Of a stretch of 60,285 nucleotides of DNA, positions 51,793-60,192 are shown one piece after another; position 1 is the first letter of the stretch; the number at the start of each line of letters is the position of its first letter. A program made the translations under genes and the position numbers. The notes below the pieces were generated by a model that was given only the letters and a program-made list of their open reading frames with translations, ran no database searches and was not told the DNA's origin. Source of the stretch: Anaerolineae bacterium (GTDB taxonomy: Bacteria; Chloroflexota; Anaerolineae; Aggregatilineales; Phototrophicaceae); assembly GCA_022843385.1 (NCBI GenBank), contig JALHNT010000023.1, forward strand, positions 59,086-119,370. The letters are read 5' to 3'.

Positions 51793-52467
51793 TCACGCCA
51801 GTTTATCGAGAATCTCCTGTCGCAACTGATCGTACTCCGATTGTGAGATCAAGCCTTTGTCCCGCGCCTGCTGCAACTGTTCAAGCTGGGCGACCAGGCT
51901 GGCTTGTGGCGTGCTGTTCACGGCATTCATGCTGGTGCCAAGCATGTTCATGACGCTCTGGAGTTTGGCGGCGGTTTCCGGCGGCAAGTCGCCGGGGTTG
52001 ACCGGCTGCCCGTTCATGCTGATGAAGGTCGCTGTTTGCCCCGGTTCGATTGTCTTGAAGACGACTCCGCTGCCAGGTTGCCCGCTGTTGCTGGTTTGGC
52101 CGAACCAGTCGGTAGCCGTCGTCATCACCCGCCGGTTGGCGCGTCGGATGCCACCGAGGATGCCCCACATCAGCAGCAACAGACCGATGACGAACGGTCC
52201 GGCGAACGATCCGACCAGCAGACCGATGGTGGGCAGTGTGACATCGCGCGCCGTTCCAGCAGCATTGACGCAGTTATAAGTGAAGCTGGTGCCGCAGTTG
52301 CGCCCGAACGAGTCACAGCTTCGCCCGCCGGTGACCTGTTCAATCTGTTCGCCCGGTTGGCACAGCAGCGATTGCTGGAGCTGGGCAGCCGCCGGGTTTT
52401 CGGTGATGAAGAGGGTCATCGCCACAAACGCCACCAACATCAGGCCAATGCCCAGGATGATTTTCAT
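51793..52467 (-). CDS. SHOCT-domain membrane protein
   Basis: A 224-residue protein. N-terminal membrane helix (IILGIGLMLVAFVAMTLFI), an external Cys-rich loop (LCQPGEQIEQVTGGRSCDSFGRNCGTSFTYNC), a second helix (GLLVGSFAGPFVIGLLLLMWGIL), a cytosolic linker and a C-terminal SHOCT helical hairpin (LEQLQQARDKGLISQSEYDQLRQEILDKL). SHOCT domains are short oligomerisation modules. The function is unknown. GTG 52479 is an alternative start. Confidence 0.85.
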   Translation of the reverse strand: MKIILGIGLMLVAFVAMTLFITENPAAAQLQQSLLCQPGEQIEQVTGGRSCDSFGRNCGTSFTYNCVNAAGTARDVTLPTIGLLVGSFAGPFVIGLLLLMWGILGGIRRANRRVMTTATDWFGQTSNSGQPGSGVVFKTIEPGQTATFISMNGQPVNPGDLPPETAAKLQSVMNMLGTSMNAVNSTPQASLVAQLEQLQQARDKGLISQSEYDQLRQEILDKLA

Positions 52468-52604
52468 CGCATACCTCACTCTTCAATAATCATGGCGTCC
52501 ATTGTCCATGATAGGCACTTCCACAAAATTGGCAACCGGATTGCTTGACCACTATGATGAAATCTCCTATCATCAGGCTATCTGAGAAAAAGCGAAATCG
52601 ACTT

Positions 52605-53504
52605 ATGGATACCAAACTCGTCCGTTATTTCAGGATTGAAGGGGATGTGCGCGTTGCGACTCTCAGCGATGTGCTGGAGTCGCGGCCTGTATTCCTCATC
52701 GGGAGCGATGCCCGCGCCAACCTGGTGCTGCCGGGTGCCGCGCCATCGCACGCGGTTGTGTCGTTGCATGATGGCGTGTATATGATCGCCCCCCGTTTCC
52801 CGTCCACCGCTGTGAGCGTTAACGACAAACCGTTGACCATGAGCGCCCGGCTGAAAGCAGGAGATCGGATCGAGATCGGCAATAGTCGCCTGATCTTTGA
52901 TGAAGCGCCGGCGGTTGAAGTCTCACGCCTGCCGGTCATGCCAGCGGCACCGGTGCTGCCAGCATTGGCGCGCGCGGCGGCTGCCCCTGCCCTCCAACCA
53001 GCGGTTGCAACGGCGGCTGTTGTGCCGACACCGGGGAACAATGTCTATTTTCCACAAAATCGGATGGCCGATTCCGGCGGACTGGGCGGCGTGGCGATGG
53101 GTCTGATCGGCCTGCTGGTGATTGTGACGGTCATCGGTTATGGCCTGCTCTCGCCGCAGGTAGGGCAAACGCGCGGATCGCTGCTGGCCCCTTATGCGTT
53201 GGATGATGGAAACGTAACCATTGTCATGTTCGACGCCGATTGGTGAACGGTCTGCGCCATGCAAAAGCCCATCGTGAATGGGCTGGAACAGAACTACCGT
53301 GGCGATCTGTACGTAGACAGTATCGATATCGACAACCCGGCCAATGCGGCCATGGTTGAATTGTTTGATGTTCAGTCGATACCCTTCATTGTCGTGCTGG
53401 ACGATCAATCCGAAGTGATAACCACGTTCCGCGGCCTCACGAGCGAGGCACGCCTGGAAAATGCGGTTGACCAGGGATTGCGCGCCTCCGCTGCCAACTC
53501 CTGA
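52605..53504 (+). CDS. FHA-membrane-thioredoxin-like protein with in-frame TGA (putative selenoprotein)
   Basis: Read through one TGA (53244-53246), the gene encodes about 299 residues. Residues 1-100 form an FHA-like domain (SDARANLVLPGAAPSHAVVSL, KAGDRIEIGNSRLIFDE). An Ala/Pro linker and a membrane helix (GGVAMGLIGLLVIVTVIGYGLL) follow, then a thioredoxin fold: VTIVMFDADW-x-TVCAMQKPIV, DIDNPANAAMVELFDVQSIPFIVVLDD. The TGA replaces the first Cys of WCxxC. A 7-bp stem (AGCCCAT 53266-53272, ATGGGCT 53278-53284, loop CGTGA) lies where a bacterial SECIS would be. Either Sec is inserted, or this is a one-base nonsense change. The earlier in-frame start at 52545 (TTG) is possible. Confidence 0.72.
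53266..53284 (+). promoter_or_regulatory. Candidate SECIS-like hairpin
   Basis: A 7-bp perfect stem with 5-nt loop CGTGA, beginning 20 bases after the in-frame TGA, with a G in the first two loop bases, fitting the rough spacing of bacterial SECIS elements. No bulged U is seen, so support is partial. Confidence 0.4.
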
Positions 53505-53516
53505 CCAAGGCAATGG

Positions 53517-53551
53517 GGTGGACAATAGTACTGTCTGCCCTATTGTTCACC
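53517..53551 (+). terminator. Long hairpin after the FHA-thioredoxin gene
   Basis: A 12-bp stem with one G-T pair (GGTGGACAATAG at 53517-53528, CTATTGTTCACC at 53540-53551), 12 bases after the stop. It lacks a T-run, so termination is uncertain. It separates this gene from mraZ. Confidence 0.45.
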
Positions 53552-53651
53552 TCGCACAAGCAAGGTTGTGGGATTTTTAAACCCTGTCTTGCGGGATAAT
53601 GTGGTATACTTCGCCCTATAGACCATTGCGGCGCGTGGGGAAAAACACCAC

Positions 53652-54077
53652 ATGTTCTGGGGCGAGTATTCTCATCAGCTTGATGAAAAAGGCAGGCTCA
53701 TCCTCCCGGCTCGTTTTCGCCCTTTCCTGTCGCGGGCGATCCTGACGCGGGGACTCGATCACAACCTGGTCATTTATCCACAGGATGCCTGGCAGTCGGT
53801 CTGCGAGCGCCTGACCGAGATGCCGATGTCGCTACCCTCAGGCCGGGCGATCCGACGGCTGCTATACTCGGGGGCGGTCGAGGTGACGCTGGATCGACAG
53901 GGGCGCACCCTGGTTCCGCCTTATCTGCGCGAGTATGCCTCACTGGAATCGGAAGTCCTCATCGCAGGCATGGAAACCTTCGTCGAACTCTGGGACCCAC
54001 GTCACTGGCGGGCGACCCTCAAGGATGTGTCGCTCTCGCAAGCCGATGTTGAACATGTGCTAAAATTGTCTCCATGA
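53652..54077 (+). CDS. mraZ: MraZ transcriptional regulator
   Basis: A 141-residue SpoVT/AbrB-fold DNA-binding protein that regulates the division and cell-wall cluster. Typical opening FWGEYSHQLDEKGRLILPARFRP, a second repeat ending VEVTLDRQGRTLVPPYLREYASLESEVLIAGMETFVELWDPRHW. The promoter region before it has TATACT (53605-53610). It is the first gene of an overlapping operon: its stop TGA overlaps the rsmH start (ATGA). Confidence 0.95.
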   Translation: MFWGEYSHQLDEKGRLILPARFRPFLSRAILTRGLDHNLVIYPQDAWQSVCERLTEMPMSLPSGRAIRRLLYSGAVEVTLDRQGRTLVPPYLREYASLESEVLIAGMETFVELWDPRHWRATLKDVSLSQADVEHVLKLSP

Positions 54078-54985
54078 CAGCGCATATTTCGGTACTCCTT
54101 CAACCTATTCTCACCTACCTCACCCCGGCCGAGCACGTGATCGATGGCACGCTGGGCGCGGGTGGTCATTCGCGGGCGCTGCTCGATGCCGGCGTGGGCG
54201 CGGTGCTGGGGCTGGATGTTGATCCGCTGGCGCTGGAACTGGCGCGGGCGAGGCTGGCTGACTATGGTGAGCGCGCCATCGTCAGGCAGAGCAGTTATGC
54301 CCAGATGAAGCAGGCGGCGGATCAAGTCGGCTGGCAGTCGGTAGACGGCATTCTGCTCGACGTTGGCGTATCGTCAATGCAACTTGACCACCCGGAGCGC
54401 GGCTTTGCCTTCATGCAGGATGGCCCGCTGGATATGCGCTTCAATCCCCAGGGAGATCGTCCGGCGGCGGCGGAACTGGTCAATCAGTGGGATGAACACG
54501 ATCTGGCCGATGTGATTTACCGTTACGGCGAAGATCACCACAGCCGCAAGCTGGCGCGGGCGATTGTGGCGGCCCGTCCGCTGCACACCACCCGCGAACT
54601 GGCAACGCTGATCGAGCGGGTGACTCCCCGGCGAAAAGGCGATAAAATTCATCCGGCGACGCGGGTGTTTCAGGCGCTGCGGATCGCCGTCAATGATGAG
54701 CTGGCGGTGCTGGAACAGGCGCTGACGGTGGCGATGGATCTGCTCGCGCCGGGTGGACGGCTGGCGGTCATCAGTTTTCACAGCCTGGAAGATCGCATCG
54801 TCAAGCACAGCTTTCGTCTTGCCAGCACCGATTGCATCTGCCCGCCGAAGACACCGCTGTGCGTCTGTGGGCATCGGGCCAGTGTCCAGGTGTTGACTCG
54901 TAAACCCATTGAAGCGGACGAGGCGGAAGTGGCGGTTAACCCGCGCAGCCGCAGCGCCAAATTGCGGGTGGTGGAAAAGTTATGA
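54074..54985 (+). CDS. rsmH: 16S rRNA (cytosine1402-N4)-methyltransferase
   Basis: A 303-residue RsmH/MraW methyltransferase. Motif I is HVIDGTLGAGGHSRALLDAG; the family motifs GILLDVGVSSMQLDHPERGFAFMQDGPLDMRFNP and the C-terminal GGRLAVISFHSLEDRIVKH are present. It also has CICPPKTPLCVCG, a Cys pattern common in the family. Methylates C1402 of 16S rRNA from SAM. The ATGA overlaps on both sides show translational coupling. Confidence 0.96.
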   Translation: MTAHISVLLQPILTYLTPAEHVIDGTLGAGGHSRALLDAGVGAVLGLDVDPLALELARARLADYGERAIVRQSSYAQMKQAADQVGWQSVDGILLDVGVSSMQLDHPERGFAFMQDGPLDMRFNPQGDRPAAAELVNQWDEHDLADVIYRYGEDHHSRKLARAIVAARPLHTTRELATLIERVTPRRKGDKIHPATRVFQALRIAVNDELAVLEQALTVAMDLLAPGGRLAVISFHSLEDRIVKHSFRLASTDCICPPKTPLCVCGHRASVQVLTRKPIEADEAEVAVNPRSRSAKLRVVEKL

Positions 54986-55482
54986 GCCAGAAAGCGAAGG
55001 CAAAACCCAACTGGGTACAACATGCCTGGCGTGAACGCCCCGGCTTTCAGTTACAGCGGCAGGCGGTGGCGCTGGCGGCGCTGGGGGTGTTCGTGGCGAT
55101 CTTGATGGGAGCGCTGTATCTGGCGCAGTCGTCTTCGGTATCGACGCTGGGGCGTCAGATTGAAGAACTCATCATCCAGCGCAATCAGTTAGAACAGCAG
55201 AATGAGCAGTTCCGGGCGGAAATCGCTGAATTGCGTAGTGTCCCCCGCTTGCTGGCGCGGGCGCAGGAACTCGGCTTCCGGTCAGCAGCCGAAAACGAAA
55301 TCGAGTATCTTTATGTGCAGGGCTATATCCCCAGCGTTGATCCCTCGGTCGTGCTGGCGGCTCCGGCAGCGGAGGCGCTGATCCCGGCAGCGCCGACCTA
55401 TGATGAGTCGTTTGTCGGTTGGTTGCAGCAGCAGTGGGATCAACTCAGCAGTCAGTTCGATAGTTTTGCCAGAGGTGGCTGA
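54982..55482 (+). CDS. ftsL: FtsL/DivIC-like septum protein
   Basis: A 166-residue bitopic protein. A membrane helix (ALAALGVFVAILMGALYLA) is followed by a coiled coil (RQIEELIIQRNQLEQQNEQFRAEIAELRSVPRLLARAQELGFRSA). This matches the FtsL/DivIC pattern, and the position between rsmH and the division PBP is that of ftsL. The C-terminal 60 residues are Pro/Ala-rich and unusual. Overlaps the start of the PBP gene (TGATG). Confidence 0.88.
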   Translation: MSQKAKAKPNWVQHAWRERPGFQLQRQAVALAALGVFVAILMGALYLAQSSSVSTLGRQIEELIIQRNQLEQQNEQFRAEIAELRSVPRLLARAQELGFRSAAENEIEYLYVQGYIPSVDPSVVLAAPAAEALIPAAPTYDESFVGWLQQQWDQLSSQFDSFARGG

Positions 55483-57227
55483 TGCAAGCGAGTGGTGTTC
55501 AACAGCGCGACGAAATGTTCAACCAACGCCTGCCGTTCGTGCTGGTCGGCATGGTGATTATCAGCGGCTTACTCATCCTCAAGCTGCTGTCTTTCCAGCA
55601 GTTAGCGCCGGAAGTGGTGAACGAACTGCGTCCGGATTACAACCGCGAGATCAGTCTGGCAACGGCGCGCGGCATCATCTACGACCACACCGGGCAGCGC
55701 CTGGCGGTCAACACGATTGAATATCGCATCGGCATCAGCCCCAATCTGGTCTCAGAGAAACAGCGCGTCGCCGCCCAGCTTTCGACGATCCTCGGGCTGG
55801 ATGAGCTGGCAACCTATCAATCGCTCAACAGCGACCAGCCCTGGGTGCAATTGGCGGTGGGGGTGAATGCGGCTGTCGGCCAGGAATTGGAACGGCTGAA
55901 GCAGGACGGATTGATCGCGCTGACGATCGAGAAAACGCCACGCCGCAATTATCCGCAAGGGACGCTGGCGGCCCAGATTCTTGGTTTTGTGGCGGGCAAT
56001 CTGCGCGGTTATTATGGGGTCGAGGGCAAGTTCCAGGATCAACTGGCGGCGCGCCCCCGCACCGAAGTCATCAGCGATATTCCGTTTGAACTGCCGCCGG
56101 AGCAGGAAGCCGACCAGGGCGCGGACATCTATCTGACGATTGACCGCGATATTCAGTTCATGGTCGAAAGCCAACTGGTCGAGGCTATCAACAGCACCGG
56201 AGCCAAAAGCGGCACTATCATCGTCATGAATCCGCGCAGCGGCGATCTGCTGGCGATGGCGAGTTATCCCTCGTATGACCCGAATGCCTTCCGCGAGGTG
56301 CAGAACCCGGAGGACTTGAAGAACTCGGCCATCAGCGGCATCTATGAACCGGGTTCGGTCATGAAGGTGGTGACGGTCGCGGCGGCGCTGGAAGCCGGCG
56401 ACATCACGTCGCAGTGGACTTACAACGATCAGGGACGGCTGGATATGGCCGGCATCCCGGTCTTCAACTGGGATCGTCAGGCGCATGGCGTAGTGGATGT
56501 CACCGGTGTGCTGGTGCAGTCGTTGAACGTCGGTGCTGCCAATATCGCGCTGGCGATGGGGCCGAGCGACTTTTACAAGGGCATGAGCAAGTTCGGCTTC
56601 GGGCGCTTGACCGGTGTCAACCTGCAAGGAGAAGAAGGGGGCATCATGCATGTCCCTGGCGACAGCGAGTGGAGCGAGAGCAATCTGCTGACCAACAGCT
56701 ATGGTCAGGGCATCAGCGTGACGCCGTTGCAAATGATTACGGCGGTCTCGGCCATCGCCAATGACGGCCTGATGATGCAGCCCAACATCGTTCAGCGCAT
56801 CATCCGCGATGGGCAGGAGAGTGTGTCGAAGCCGATTGCGCTGGGGCGGGCGGTCTCCGCCGATGTCGCCAATCTAGTACGCGACATGATGGTGCAAGTG
56901 GTGCAGAACGGGCTGGACGATCAGGCATCGCTGCCGGGTTATACCGTCGCTGGCAAGACCGGCACCGCCGAGATTCCGATCCCAACCGGTTATCGCAGCG
57001 ATGCCTTCATCATGAGCTTCATCGGCTTCCTCCCGGCGGATGACCCGCAGGTGATTGTGCTGATTAAGCTGGATGCGCCCACCAGTGGACGCTGGGCCAG
57101 CCAGGTAGCGGCCCCGGTCTTCCGGCGTCTGGCGGAACGGCTGGTGCTGTTGATGGAGATTCCGCCGGATGCGGTGCGTCAGGCGTTGGCGGCACAGGGC
57201 GGAACAATCACCGAGATTCAACGATAG
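55482..57227 (+). CDS. ftsI: Division-specific penicillin-binding protein (FtsI/PBP2B)
   Basis: A 581-residue class B transpeptidase. An N-terminal membrane anchor (LPFVLVGMVIISGLLILKLLSF) precedes the PBP dimerisation domain (ATARGIIYDHTGQRLAVN..). The transpeptidase domain has EPGSVMKV (SxxK, catalytic Ser near residue 290), SLNVG (SxN) and AGKTGTAE (KTG). There is no PASTA domain, and the length is close to FtsI/PbpB. It crosslinks septal peptidoglycan. Confidence 0.95.
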   Translation: MQASGVQQRDEMFNQRLPFVLVGMVIISGLLILKLLSFQQLAPEVVNELRPDYNREISLATARGIIYDHTGQRLAVNTIEYRIGISPNLVSEKQRVAAQLSTILGLDELATYQSLNSDQPWVQLAVGVNAAVGQELERLKQDGLIALTIEKTPRRNYPQGTLAAQILGFVAGNLRGYYGVEGKFQDQLAARPRTEVISDIPFELPPEQEADQGADIYLTIDRDIQFMVESQLVEAINSTGAKSGTIIVMNPRSGDLLAMASYPSYDPNAFREVQNPEDLKNSAISGIYEPGSVMKVVTVAAALEAGDITSQWTYNDQGRLDMAGIPVFNWDRQAHGVVDVTGVLVQSLNVGAANIALAMGPSDFYKGMSKFGFGRLTGVNLQGEEGGIMHVPGDSEWSESNLLTNSYGQGISVTPLQMITAVSAIANDGLMMQPNIVQRIIRDGQESVSKPIALGRAVSADVANLVRDMMVQVVQNGLDDQASLPGYTVAGKTGTAEIPIPTGYRSDAFIMSFIGFLPADDPQVIVLIKLDAPTSGRWASQVAAPVFRRLAERLVLLMEIPPDAVRQALAAQGGTITEIQR

Positions 57228-57235
57228 GTGAATAC

Positions 57236-58276
57236 ATGACTGGGGAACTTCCATTTACGGTGACCATCGGTGGTGTCTGCTTCCTGCTGGCAGTCATCTG
57301 GGGCGGGCCGTTTGTTGAGATTCTGCGACGGCTGAAGATCGGCAAACTGATCCAGGTTGAACTGAGCGCCGAGCATCAGAAAAAGATGGGGACGCCGACG
57401 ATGGGTGGCATCCTGATCATCATCCCGGTGGTGCTGATGGCGCTCGGTCTGAACATCGTCAGTGTGCTGCGCCCGGAAGATCGCGTCACCGGTCTGAGCA
57501 TCCTGGTGCCGCTGGGTGTGCTGGTCTCATTTTCGCTGCTCGGCCTGATCGATGACTGGGAAGGCATTCAGAACTCGCGTGGCATTGTTGGGCAAGGGAT
57601 TTCCGCTCGCGCCAAGTTCCTGGGACAGTTGTTCATTGCCGCTGTAGTGGCCGTCGTCATCTCGCAGTATGGCGGCGGGCTGCAATATGCCAATCAGGTG
57701 TTGATCCCGCTGATCCCCTTCCCGATTGAAATCAGCCCGATTTTCTTCATCCCCATCACCATGTTCTACATCATCGGCATGTCGAACGCAGTTAACTTCA
57801 CCGATGGGTTGGATGGCCTGGCAGGGATCATCACCGCCAGCGCCTTCGCCGCTTATGGGGTCATCGCTTATCTTCAGGAACAGATCTTTTTGACGCAGTT
57901 CTGCTTCCTGCTGGTCGGGGCGTGCTTCGCCTTCCTGTGGTACAACGCGCACCCGGCGCAGATGTTCATGGGCGATACCGGGTCGCTGGCGTTGGGCGCG
58001 ACGCTGGGGACAGTGGCGATCATGAGTGGGCAATGGCTGCTGCTGCCAGTGATCGCCATCGTGCCGGTGCTGGAGACCGTGAGCGTCATCCTGCAAGTCA
58101 GCTATTACAAGCGCACCAAAGACCCGGTGACGGGCATCGGTCAGCGCCTTTTCCGCATGGCTCCGATTCACTTACACTTTCAAAAGGGCGGCTGGAGCGA
58201 GACGCAGGTTGTCCAGCGCTTCTGGTTGGTCGGACTGCTGGCGGCGTTGTTCGGCGTGGCGCTGGCGATGCTGTGA
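57236..58276 (+). CDS. mraY: Phospho-N-acetylmuramoyl-pentapeptide transferase
   Basis: A 346-residue polytopic membrane enzyme making lipid I. MraY signatures: HQKKMGTPTMGGILII (about residues 45-60), SLLGLIDDWEGI (double Asp), NAVNFTDGLDGLAGIITA, and AHPAQMFMGDTGSLALGA with the catalytic Asp; and the C-terminal RMAPIHLHFQKGGWSETQVVQRFW (HHH motif region). MurE and MurF, which usually sit between ftsI and mraY, are absent here. Confidence 0.95.
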   Translation: MTGELPFTVTIGGVCFLLAVIWGGPFVEILRRLKIGKLIQVELSAEHQKKMGTPTMGGILIIIPVVLMALGLNIVSVLRPEDRVTGLSILVPLGVLVSFSLLGLIDDWEGIQNSRGIVGQGISARAKFLGQLFIAAVVAVVISQYGGGLQYANQVLIPLIPFPIEISPIFFIPITMFYIIGMSNAVNFTDGLDGLAGIITASAFAAYGVIAYLQEQIFLTQFCFLLVGACFAFLWYNAHPAQMFMGDTGSLALGATLGTVAIMSGQWLLLPVIAIVPVLETVSVILQVSYYKRTKDPVTGIGQRLFRMAPIHLHFQKGGWSETQVVQRFWLVGLLAALFGVALAML

Positions 58277-58372
58277 TGGGTGTTGGCCTGATAAACAGGT
58301 GAGAACAGGCAACGTTAGAATTTGCTTACCTTCCGACTGCATGAGTCCGATCCATAAGCGCGGAGTTTAGAC

Positions 58373-59482
58373 ATGATCGTTCTGCTGCTGGCTCTGGCGT
58401 TTGCGTCCCTTACAATGGTTGTTCAGCCCCCACCCATCGAATGCCCCTTACCTCCTTATCAGTTGCCACTTCTGCCGCCCGAACGCGCCTCGATTGACGC
58501 GAATGGCGATGTCGTCGTCAGCGGCGTCGAGACGCCTTTTGATCTGCCGGGTGATCTGGTCGCCCAATCGCTGTTGTGGTCGGACGACGGCGAGGCGCTG
58601 CTCATCGAAGCCCGCGACGGCTTCACGCTAGGCGTCTTTGCGGTTCAGGCTGGTGAACTCAAACCGATGCTGGATAACGAGACGCTGCTGGCGCTGCGAA
58701 CCGAGGACTTCCGCGACGCGGTGACGTTGTTCAACCCGGCCTTCGTGCCAGGGACGCATACGGTGTTGTTCAATACAGAGGTCTTGAGCGATGCCGAGGG
58801 CATCTACTTTGAGCTGCCGCTGGATCTGTGGTCACTCGATCTCGACAGCGGCGCTTTGACCGAACTGCTCCCCTATGGCGAGGCTGGACGGTTCGCCATT
58901 TCCCCCGATGGGCAACAGATTGTGCTGATGGATTTTGACTCGATCTGGGTTACGGACATCAACGCCCGCAACCCCCGGTCGCTGTACGATGGCACGGTCT
59001 GGATCGGTGTTGGTGGAGGGGTGATCGAGCCAGCGATTGTGTGGGATGGCGAGGCTGCGGTGCCGACTTTGCGCGCCATGCTCTTCCCGGAGTTCGACCC
59101 GAACGCCGGTCGCTTCGATGCGCCATTCGCGGTTTATGAATTTATGCTGGGTGCTGAACCATCTTCAACCGTGCTGTTCAGCGGTCAGACCGACTTTCTG
59201 ATGGCTGCAACCCTGTCGCCCGATGGCTACCGCGTGGTCGAATGGCGCTGGAATGAACCGCTGAACCCGGTAGCGGTGGATGTGTGGATCACGTCGTATG
59301 GCGATCCAACCGATGAAGCCGGGACCATCGCCCGATTGCTGACCATTTTTGATGTGCCGCAGGGTGTTTCTCCCTTTGTCGAGTGGGCGGATGAGACGCA
59401 TCTGCTCTTCGGTTACTTCCTGGGCGAAGAGCGTGTCGAGTGGCGGATTGACCTGTGCGGCGAGATCGTGCCGGTGGGGTAG
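58373..59482 (+). CDS. Secreted beta-propeller-like protein
   Basis: A 369-residue protein with signal-type N-terminus (MIVLLLALAFASLTMVVQ) followed by CPLPPY. Repeated strand blades of TolB-like type are seen: SLLWSDDGEALLIEA, FAISPDGQQIVLMDFDSIWVTDI and AATLSPDGYRVVEWRW. It lies downstream of the mraY gene on the same strand, but a 96-base gap with a break in repeat content suggests its own promoter. The function is unknown. Confidence 0.8.
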   Translation: MIVLLLALAFASLTMVVQPPPIECPLPPYQLPLLPPERASIDANGDVVVSGVETPFDLPGDLVAQSLLWSDDGEALLIEARDGFTLGVFAVQAGELKPMLDNETLLALRTEDFRDAVTLFNPAFVPGTHTVLFNTEVLSDAEGIYFELPLDLWSLDLDSGALTELLPYGEAGRFAISPDGQQIVLMDFDSIWVTDINARNPRSLYDGTVWIGVGGGVIEPAIVWDGEAAVPTLRAMLFPEFDPNAGRFDAPFAVYEFMLGAEPSSTVLFSGQTDFLMAATLSPDGYRVVEWRWNEPLNPVAVDVWITSYGDPTDEAGTIARLLTIFDVPQGVSPFVEWADETHLLFGYFLGEERVEWRIDLCGEIVPVG

Positions 59483-59639
59483 CGATAGGGTACAGAGTGA
59501 CGCTGTTAGGTTTTGTTGATAATCTCGCACATTGTAAGCACCGTATTGGAGCGTAATTGTCAACACAGCTTGGTTAAGTTATTTTCAAATTGCAATACCT
59601 CTATTCTACCAAGATCTACACTGCCTCACTTGTGATAGG

Positions 59640-60192
59640 CTATAGGGTTGTTACTCTAGAGCGCTCAATTGCATGAATCCGAGTTATTCCATCAAAAGAC
59701 TCGCTCTCCAAAACATTATGCAGGGCAATAAGCTCCGACTGCTCGAGTAGCCTAGATCCCAGCCATCCTTGTTCGAATAGTCTGACAAATGCATTCTGGT
59801 CAATTTGACCTGATTCTTGGTATGGATTGTATGAGTGACGAAATACCTCGTCAGCTAATATATCGCAGATGAAAATTGAATTGTATGGTAGCCGATAACC
59901 AACAAACGCTTGACTTGGTTCTCGCAAAAGATTCTGCAATTCATGAAACTTGACAATATCTGCTTGGGTAGATCTGTCTTTAGATATCACTATGATCACA
60001 CGTGCGTTTGTTCCATTAGGTGAGTACTCCTCGTAGAGAGCAACCACTAATGGGCTTTTTGATGGATTTATGCCAAGGTCAATAGTTTTTTGCTCTGTTA
60101 GCTGGATACTCGAATAGTCAATACTCCGAAATCGATATGAACGATCAAAGTTTGGAGTCTCAAATACGCGGAATTTGTTTAGTTCCTTATTG
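59640..60192 (-). pseudogene. Unknown AT-rich gene, 5' end cut by an insertion sequence
   Basis: A reading frame of about 184 codons is open from the insertion-sequence junction at 60192 to TAG 59640. It starts with an in-frame TGA inside the element and has no convincing start of its own in the first part (a GTG at 60047 gives 135 residues). It contains VVALYEEYSPNGTNARVIIVI and FVRLFEQGWLGSRLLEQSELIAL; no family is recognised. Composition is AT-rich. Probably a disrupted gene of foreign origin. Confidence 0.6.

Noticed and set aside
53259..53504. Separate 81-residue gene starting at ATG 53259
   Set aside because: Would lack the N-terminal strand and WCxx part of the thioredoxin fold, which is encoded in the same frame just before the TGA; better explained as one gene.
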